Below, in pieces: positions 1 to 4,551 of a DNA stretch of 6,495 nt; the first letter of the stretch is position 1; each line of letters starts with the position of its first letter. The DNA comes from Phytoactinopolyspora endophytica (GTDB lineage Bacteria; Actinomycetota; Actinomycetes; Jiangellales; Jiangellaceae): NCBI RefSeq assembly GCF_004138495.1, contig NZ_ML142865.1, forward strand, positions 15,932 through 22,426, read 5' to 3'. Made by a program: the position numbers and the translations under genes. A model generated the notes under the pieces. That model was not told where the DNA came from. It saw nothing but the letters and a program-made list of their open reading frames with translations, and did no database searches.

Positions 1-223
1 GTACCTCGCGGAGGCGCCCCGGCGCCGTCGTGGGGAACGGCGGGCCGTGCCGGCTGGACAGGACGGCGTCCACCACTGACGTGACGGCGCTGCGTAACGC
101 GTCGCCCGCCGCCGTGCTGCCGTCCAGAAAGTCGAACTGGGGGCCCGCATGGTCATCGAGGAGCTCAGGGAGCCCGGCATATGGGGAGTCGCCGGGCTCG
201 GATGCCCGGGCACTCTCAGGCAT
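1..223 (-). CDS. PLP-dependent decarboxylase, N-terminal fragment (probable L-2,4-diaminobutyrate decarboxylase)
   Basis: The first 74 codons of a gene that leaves the window at coordinate 1. The ATG at 223-221 overlaps the aminotransferase stop by 8 bases and has GGGAG five bases upstream, so the start is well supported. The fragment reads through short Pro/Gly-rich sequence, then FDFLDGSTAAGDALRSAVTS and a helix followed by GPPFPTTAPGRLREV. This resembles the N-terminal helix and loop of group II PLP decarboxylases such as diaminobutyrate decarboxylases (Ddc/RhbB) and the DesA lysine decarboxylases. The catalytic PLP lysine lies outside the window. Context favours diaminobutyrate as substrate: the preceding gene makes diaminobutyrate, and decarboxylation gives 1,3-diaminopropane, a siderophore backbone. 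The overlap implies translational coupling and control by the same iron-responsive promoter. The presence of a CDS is nearly certain; the exact product is inferred from a short N-terminus plus context. Confidence 0.75.
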   Translation of the reverse strand, partial: MPESARASEPGDSPYAGLPELLDDHAGPQFDFLDGSTAAGDALRSAVTSVVDAVLSSRHGPPFPTTAPGRLREV

Positions 224-1685
224 GATCACTCCCGCGACCCTCGGCGATCACGGGACGGGCCGCGAGCGCGGCGGCGAAGGCGTCGACCACGCGGTCGATC
301 TGCTCTTCGCTGATGACCAGCGGCGGAAGAAATCTCACGACGGCGTCGTGGGTGCCGCCGATCTCGACGATGACTCCGCGACGCAGCATCTCCCGCTGTA
401 CGTCGGTGGCGAGGGCGCCGTCGGGTCGCGGCACGCCGTAGCCGTCCGGCGTCTGTGGATCGACCAGCTCGACGCCCGCCATCAGGCCGCGACCACGGAC
501 CTCGCCGACGCGCGGATCGTCGCCGGTGACGCTGCGCAAGCCGTCGGACAGGCGCCGGCCGAGCTCGTCCGCACGTTCGGGCAACCCGGCTACGACGACC
601 TCCTTGATCGTGGCCGCTCCGGCGGCCAGCGCCAGCGTGGAGCCGCGGAACGTGCCGGCATGCGCGCCGGGTCCCCAGGAGTCAAGGTCGCCGCGGTGCA
701 CGATGACGGCCAGAGGGAGGCCGCCCCCGATCGCCTTGGACATCACCAGAATGTCCGGGTCCAAGCCGATCGGCTCGCTGGCCCAGAGTGCGCCGGTGCG
801 GCCGAGCCCGGTCTGGACCTCGTCGGCGACGAGGACGGCACCGGTGTCGCGGGTGGTGGTGCGCAGCGTCGTCGCGAAGGCAGACGGCATGGGATGCACG
901 CCTCCTTCGCCTTGTACGGGCTCGGCGACGACGGCGGCCGGCGCGGCGATCCCGCTGTGGTCGTCGGTGAGCGCCCATCGCACGAGTCCGCCCGCCAGTT
1001 CGGTGGCGCGAGCGACGTCACTGTCCTGCGTGGCCGTGGCACCGGCAGGGGAAGGCGCACCGCGGTGGCCGGCCTGGTGTCCGTTCCTGAACGGTGAGCG
1101 GTAGGCCGTCGGAAACGGCAGGTGGTGTACCTCAGGGAGGAGAGCCCCGAGCGGTTCTTTCGCGGAGCGGCGGCCGGTGAGTGCGAGGGTTCCCTGGGTC
1201 ATGCCGTGGTAGCCGCCGCCGAACGCGAGGACGCCGCTCCGGCCGGTCGCGGTCCGGGCCAGCTTCACGGCCGCCTCGACGGCGTCGGCGCCACTCGGGC
1301 CGCAGAACAGGATCTGGCCGTCCCGCAACGACGTGGGCAGGATCGAGAAGAGCCGCTCGATGAACCGGTCCCGGAACGGGGTGGACAGATCGAGCGTGGA
1401 CAGTGGCGCGCCCGTGTCGAGTGCGTCCCGGATGGCCTGGTCTACGGCGGGGTGATGGTGACCCAGTGCCAGCGCGCCGGCTCCTGCCAGGCAGTCGATG
1501 TACTCGTGGCCGTCGGCATCGCGGACAGTGGCGCCGTGCCCCGAGGCAAGGGTGATCGGGAGCCGCTGATGATACGAGCGTGCGGACGAGTCGCGCTGTG
1601 CTGGCATCGGTCGTTGACCGGGCATGCCGGGGGCGTCGACGGGCATATGGTGGTCGGTCAGTTCGAGGCCCTCGAGCTGTGTCAC
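216..1685 (-). CDS. dat: Diaminobutyrate-2-oxoglutarate aminotransferase (class III, PLP-dependent)
   Basis: 489 residues. It probably interconverts L-aspartate 4-semialdehyde plus glutamate with L-2,4-diaminobutyrate plus 2-oxoglutarate, in the cytosol. Class III aminotransferase signatures are in order: the substrate/dimer loop with GHHHPAV (75-81), the PLP-phosphate segment GPSGADAVEAAVKLAR (129-144), YHG (159-161), EPVQGEGG (255-262), DEVQTGLGRTG (288-298, with D288 for the pyridine nitrogen), and MSKAIGGGLP (315-324, with K317 the Schiff-base lysine). GPSGADAVEAA, FGGGYHGMTQGTLALTG and SKAIGGGLPLAV are characteristic of the Dat/RhbA branch rather than ornithine or EctB enzymes. The start is GTG at 1685-1683, with GGAAGGA nine bases upstream (1695-1701). 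At 489 aa it is longer than the usual roughly 450-460; the excess is an Ala/Gly/Pro-rich N-terminal tail (about residues 10-35) and an insert near 202-223. Tandem iron boxes lie 40-78 bases upstream, and a decarboxylase overlaps its 3' end. I infer a 1,3-diaminopropane siderophore pathway. A diaminobutyrate supply for another natural product is a less likely alternative. Confidence 0.87.
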   Translation of the reverse strand: MTQLEGLELTDHHMPVDAPGMPGQRPMPAQRDSSARSYHQRLPITLASGHGATVRDADGHEYIDCLAGAGALALGHHHPAVDQAIRDALDTGAPLSTLDLSTPFRDRFIERLFSILPTSLRDGQILFCGPSGADAVEAAVKLARTATGRSGVLAFGGGYHGMTQGTLALTGRRSAKEPLGALLPEVHHLPFPTAYRSPFRNGHQAGHRGAPSPAGATATQDSDVARATELAGGLVRWALTDDHSGIAAPAAVVAEPVQGEGGVHPMPSAFATTLRTTTRDTGAVLVADEVQTGLGRTGALWASEPIGLDPDILVMSKAIGGGLPLAVIVHRGDLDSWGPGAHAGTFRGSTLALAAGAATIKEVVVAGLPERADELGRRLSDGLRSVTGDDPRVGEVRGRGLMAGVELVDPQTPDGYGVPRPDGALATDVQREMLRRGVIVEIGGTHDAVVRFLPPLVISEEQIDRVVDAFAAALAARPVIAEGRGSDHA

Positions 1686-1694
1686 AGGGCGAAT

Positions 1695-1701
1695 TCCTTC
1701 C
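1695..1701 (-). promoter_or_regulatory. Ribosome binding site for the aminotransferase
   Basis: GGAAGGA on the minus strand, nine bases before a GTG codon. It decides the start: the GTG at 1685 is chosen over internal ATGs (M14, M21, M27), which lack a comparable purine run. Confidence 0.7.
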
Positions 1702-1724
1702 GGTTATGACGATTTCTGGTGAAT

Positions 1725-1743
1725 TTAGGCATGCCTAACCTAG
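1725..1743 (-). promoter_or_regulatory. Iron box 1 (DtxR/IdeR/DmdR-type operator)
   Basis: Read on the minus strand, CTAGGTTAGGCATGCCTAA matches the classical 19-base iron box TTAGGTTAGGCTAACCTAA at 15 of 19 positions, with an unbroken ten-base match in the left half. It is also an imperfect palindrome around GGCATGCC. Its proximal edge is 39 bases upstream of the aminotransferase GTG, and it overlaps the proposed -10 element. Fe(II)-loaded DtxR-family repressor bound here would block transcription, so the operon should be expressed under iron limitation. Confidence 0.82.
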
Positions 1744-1764
1744 ATGAGCCAAGCCTTACCTAAA
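1737..1764 (-). promoter_or_regulatory. Proposed promoter of the aminotransferase-decarboxylase operon
   Basis: A -10 candidate TAGGTT (1742-1737, fitting the TANNNT pattern) and a weak -35 candidate TTTAGG (1764-1759) are separated by 16 bases. Transcription would start near 1730, giving an untranslated leader of roughly 45 bases. Both elements lie inside the two iron boxes, the layout expected for steric repression. The -10/-35 assignment is inferred from pattern and position only. Confidence 0.4.
1745..1763 (-). promoter_or_regulatory. Iron box 2 (DtxR/IdeR/DmdR-type operator), adjacent to box 1
   Basis: Minus-strand TTAGGTAAGGCTTGGCTCA matches the 19-base iron-box consensus at 14 of 19 positions. 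The left half is nearly perfect (11 of 12) and the right half is poor. It is separated from box 1 by one base, so centres are 20 bases apart, close to two helical turns. It overlaps the proposed -35 element. A tandem arrangement suggests cooperative or graded binding by several repressor dimers. Confidence 0.68.
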
Positions 1765-1791
1765 CCGGTCGATCAGTGCAAGCCGTTCGCC

Positions 1792-1817
1792 GAAGAAAAC
1801 GTTCCGGAAAGTGAACG
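1792..1817 (-). terminator. Weak intrinsic terminator after the methyltransferase gene
   Basis: On the minus strand, 11 bases past the methyltransferase stop, CGTTC and GAACG form a five-pair stem around an eight-base loop (1800-1817), followed at once by TTTTCTT. A T-rich tract is rare in this GC-rich window, which supports the reading, but the stem is short. It would insulate the iron-regulated operon from the upstream amidohydrolase-methyltransferase unit. Confidence 0.4.
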
Positions 1818-1827
1818 GGGATGATGG

Positions 1828-3147
1828 TCAGGACGGGAGAGGGTGGGCGACGAGGACCGTCGCGCGGCCGCTGACCCGGGTGACGATCAGGGTGGCCTCG
1901 GCGCCGCCATCCGGGCGAAGCTTCTTGCGCAGCGTCTCGGGCGTGATGCCGACCCCGCGCTTCTTGATCGTCAGGATCCCGATGCCGTGCTCACGGACGT
2001 AGCGCCGCAGCCGCTTCACGTCATACGCCAGGGTGTCCACGACCTCGTATCCGCGGGCGAACGGTGTGTCGACCCGGACATTCCCGCCGAGGTAGGCGAT
2101 CGACGGGTCGAGTAACCAGCCACCGATGATCTCGGCGACGGCGGTCACCAGGCCGGCACGGATCACCGCCCGATCGGGCTCATAGACGTAGCGGCCCGGT
2201 GCGTGCACGTCGGCGCCGCCCGGATCGTCCACGTCCGTCAGCGTGTGCGCGCGAGCTGTGCGAACCTCCGCGCCGCCGTACGCACTGGCGCAGTCACGTG
2301 CGCCGGCGCTGGCAGATGATTCCATGCCGCCGGGCGGGTCGTCGTCCGTGCGGAGCAAGGTCGCCCGTCGCCGGACGCGTCGTCGGTTCTCTTCGCGCGG
2401 GTCGTGGCGGGCGAGGTCGCCGGACCAGAGCGTGGCCTCTTTGACCTCGCCGCGGTCCGAGACCCACTCCGCCTCGACGTCGTCTGGAACGCGGCCGTGC
2501 GGAATGCCCGGGGCGACCTTGACGCACGCCGTCTCGCCGAGCAGGTCCTCGACGAACGGCCACGGCGGCTGGTAAGCGTCCGGGTCGAACACCCTGCCAC
2601 GGGCGGTGCGCCGGGCGGGGTCGCAGAACACCGCCGGGTAGCCGCTGCGGTCCGCCGCTGTCGCGTCGGCGTTGGTGACACGGGCGCGATCGCCCAGCCC
2701 GAGTGCGTCGATGTTGAGCCGGGCCACCTCTGCGGTGAGCTCATCTGCCTCGACGCCGGTCACGTCAAGGCCGGCGCGTGCCAGGGCGATCAGATCGCCC
2801 CCGATCCCGGTACACAGATCGAGGACACGGGCGCGCGGCCCTTCAGCGCCGCCGAGGCATCCGGCGACCCGGGCGGCCCGGTGGTTCGCGACGACGGCCC
2901 GCGTGGCCTGCTCGTATCCGTCCGCGGTGAAGAACATACGGCAGGCGTCGGCGGCGTCGAACTTCTCTGTCGCGCGCTGACGCAGCCGTGCCTGGGTGAG
3001 CGCCGCGGCCACCAGCTCCGGAGGGTGGTCGCGGCGTAGCCGGCGGCTCAGAGCGAACTCATCCTCGACGCCGTACGAGCGAGTCGCGTCGTCGAGGAGG
3101 GGCGCGCCGGCCGCCGATGCCAGCGTGCGTAAGAGATCGACATTCAC
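1828..3147 (-). CDS. Class I SAM-dependent methyltransferase with THUMP-like C-terminal domain
   Basis: 439 residues from the chosen GTG at 3147. The frame also permits a GTG at 3189 (453 aa), but that has no purine run before it and adds an Arg/Gly-rich leader. The chosen start follows a GGGACGG run about ten bases upstream, and MNVDLLRTLASAAG looks like the family's usual beginning. Domains: an N-terminal helical region (1-100), then a Rossmann methyltransferase with the SAM loop VLDLCTGIGGD (108-118), acidic GVEAD at the end of strand 2 (131-135), and DPARR (176-180) at the motif IV position. From about 317 a THUMP-like domain begins at GRYVYEPDRAVIRAGL and includes IKKRG (394-398). Residues about 268-316 are a Gly/Ala/Asp-rich spacer. 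The THUMP-like domain suggests an RNA substrate, but the target is unknown for this family as far as I can tell. It lies 24-66 bases after the amidohydrolase stop, so co-transcription is likely. Confidence 0.88.
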   Translation of the reverse strand: MNVDLLRTLASAAGAPLLDDATRSYGVEDEFALSRRLRRDHPPELVAAALTQARLRQRATEKFDAADACRMFFTADGYEQATRAVVANHRAARVAGCLGGAEGPRARVLDLCTGIGGDLIALARAGLDVTGVEADELTAEVARLNIDALGLGDRARVTNADATAADRSGYPAVFCDPARRTARGRVFDPDAYQPPWPFVEDLLGETACVKVAPGIPHGRVPDDVEAEWVSDRGEVKEATLWSGDLARHDPREENRRRVRRRATLLRTDDDPPGGMESSASAGARDCASAYGGAEVRTARAHTLTDVDDPGGADVHAPGRYVYEPDRAVIRAGLVTAVAEIIGGWLLDPSIAYLGGNVRVDTPFARGYEVVDTLAYDVKRLRRYVREHGIGILTIKKRGVGITPETLRKKLRPDGGAEATLIVTRVSGRATVLVAHPLPS

Positions 3148-3213
3148 GCGCGCTGCACCGTCCCGAGGTCCACGGCTCCACTCTGGCACAGGCCGTCGGA
3201 CACGAGCCGAAGC

Positions 3214-4419
3214 TCAGGCCGTCGGGCGGAGCGAGTCGAGCGCGACGCCTGCATACGTGGCCACGCCCGAGGCGAGCGACCGCTCGTCGAATACGACCAG
3301 GTTCGAGTGGTTCGGGGCCGCCAGATCCGGGTCTACGCCCTCGGGGCAGGCGCCGAGGAACGCCATCGCTCCTGGGTACTTCGCCAGCACGTAAGAGAAG
3401 TCCTCCGCGCCCATCAGCGGATTCTCGATGTCGACGACCCGGTCCGCGCCGACCACGGCGGAGGCGACGCCGCGTACCCGGTCGGTGAACGTCTCGTCGT
3501 TGACGGTGACCGGGTAGCCAGGGGTGATGTCGACGTCGGCGGTCAGCTCGTGAGCGGCGGCGATACCCGAGACAACGGTCCGCAGCCGGGTGTGTATGTC
3601 GTCCCGGGTCTCTTCGGAGAAACTCCGGATGGTCCCCTCCATCTCGGCGCTGGCCGGGATGATGTTGGACGTCGTACCGGCGGCGATCCGGGCGACCGTC
3701 AGCACCGCCGGATCGAACGTGCTGATCCTGCGGCTGAGCACGGTCTGCACGGCGGTCACGATCTCGCAGGCGGCCGGCACCGGGTCGTTGGCGGCGTGCG
3801 GTGCGGACGCGTGCCCGCCCCGGCCGGTGAGGACCACCCGGAACGTGTCCGCGGCGGCGAGGATCGGCCCCGACCGCACGTTGATGGTTCCGCTCTCGAA
3901 CTGGCTGCTGATATGCAGGGCGAACGCGCCGATGACGTCCGTGTCGTCGAGCAGTCCCTCCTCCAGCGCATAGCGTGCGCCGTGGTATGACTCCTCGCCG
4001 GGCTGGAAGAAGAGCAGCACGCGGCCGGCAAGCTCCTCGCGCCGGGCAGCCAGCAGCCGGGCCGCTCCGGCGAGCATGGCCACATGCGTGTCGTGCCCGC
4101 ACGCGTGCATGGCCCCTTCCACCGCGGAGGCGAACGGGAGGCCGGTGTCTTCCTGTAGCGGGAGAGCATCCATGTCGCCGCGGAGTATCAGAGTGGGGCC
4201 GGGCTGGGCTCCATCGAGCTCGGCCACGACGGCGGAGGTGGTCTCCGAGAGCCGCAGCGTCAGGCCCAGATCGGCGATCTCGTCCAGCACCGCCTGTCGT
4301 GTCACCGGCAGGTCCAGCCCGATCTCCGGGTTCTGGTGCAGCTTCCGCCGGAACGCCACGGTGCGCTCCTGCGCGGCATCGGCTTCGGGCATCAGCGCGG
4401 CGAGCGAAGGGATCGTCAT
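3214..4419 (-). CDS. M20D-type amidohydrolase / N-acyl-amino-acid hydrolase
   Basis: 401 residues, the normal length for M20D peptidase-family amidohydrolases, which hydrolyse N-acyl or amide-linked amino acids (for example hippurate, IAA-conjugates, N-acetyl amino acids) with a two-metal centre in the cytosol. Visible landmarks: FRRKLHQNPEIG (23-34), the strand RGDMDALP (80-87), metal-site HACGHDTH (105-112, with C107 and H109), GEE (141-143, catalytic and ligand glutamates), H170 in FALHI, the dimerisation/lid domain from about 183 to 290 with GRGGHASAPH and GTTSNIIPASAEMEGT, GAEDFSY near the C-terminus, and the final ligand H371 in NHSN. No signal peptide is evident. All ligands are present, so the enzyme should be active; the substrate cannot be read from sequence. 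The ATG at 4419 has no purine-rich Shine-Dalgarno; a CATACT six bases before it may permit leaderless initiation. It follows a kinase terminator hairpin and precedes the methyltransferase closely. Confidence 0.92.
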   Translation of the reverse strand: MTIPSLAALMPEADAAQERTVAFRRKLHQNPEIGLDLPVTRQAVLDEIADLGLTLRLSETTSAVVAELDGAQPGPTLILRGDMDALPLQEDTGLPFASAVEGAMHACGHDTHVAMLAGAARLLAARREELAGRVLLFFQPGEESYHGARYALEEGLLDDTDVIGAFALHISSQFESGTINVRSGPILAAADTFRVVLTGRGGHASAPHAANDPVPAACEIVTAVQTVLSRRISTFDPAVLTVARIAAGTTSNIIPASAEMEGTIRSFSEETRDDIHTRLRTVVSGIAAAHELTADVDITPGYPVTVNDETFTDRVRGVASAVVGADRVVDIENPLMGAEDFSYVLAKYPGAMAFLGACPEGVDPDLAAPNHSNLVVFDERSLASGVATYAGVALDSLRPTA

Positions 4420-4551
4420 GTGGGGAGTATGCCGAACAGGTCGGGAGCAGAGGGACCCGGGGATCTGAGAGAAGGCGCACTCGACGCTACAGTGGCGCGT
4501 CGAGCACGACCGCGCTCACCGCGCCGCGGATCCGGCGCGCGGTGAGGCGCC
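4420..4551. other. Intergenic region between kinase and amidohydrolase genes
   Basis: 132 bases carrying the kinase terminator hairpin and, nearer the amidohydrolase, whatever promoter that gene has. A CATACT at minus-strand positions -12 to -7 from the ATG is the only -10-like element seen. I found no convincing -35 and no ribosome binding site. Confidence 0.5.
4515..4546 (-). terminator. GC-rich hairpin, probable terminator of the kinase gene
   Basis: A perfect ten-pair inverted repeat (CTCACCGCGC / GCGCGGTGAG, arms 4515-4524 and 4537-4546) with a twelve-base loop that itself holds the palindrome CGGATCCG. It starts five bases past the kinase TAG. There is no T tract, which is common for actinobacterial terminators, so termination rather than mRNA 3'-end protection is an inference. 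No competing coding frame explains it. Confidence 0.6.

Noticed and set aside
30..1104. Long plus-strand open frames (355 and 192 codons) opposite the aminotransferase
   Set aside because: They are antisense shadows of a gene with full class III aminotransferase motifs. Their translations are Arg/Gly/Ala-rich with no recognisable domain, as expected in GC-rich DNA.
2404..3039. 211-codon plus-strand frame opposite the methyltransferase
   Set aside because: Antisense to a frame with clear SAM-binding and THUMP-like motifs, and with no domain of its own.
3307..3990. 227-codon plus-strand frame opposite the amidohydrolase
   Set aside because: Antisense shadow: no domain pattern and composition set by the codons of the true gene.
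3147..4419. Amidohydrolase and methyltransferase as members of the siderophore system
   Set aside because: They are upstream of a weak terminator and the iron-box promoter, and carry no iron box of their own. Proximity is the only link.
3059..4480. 473-codon minus-strand frame overlapping the amidohydrolase
   Set aside because: The translation is extremely Arg/Pro-rich and without motifs, while the frame 3214-4419 carries every M20D metal ligand. It is an out-of-frame shadow.
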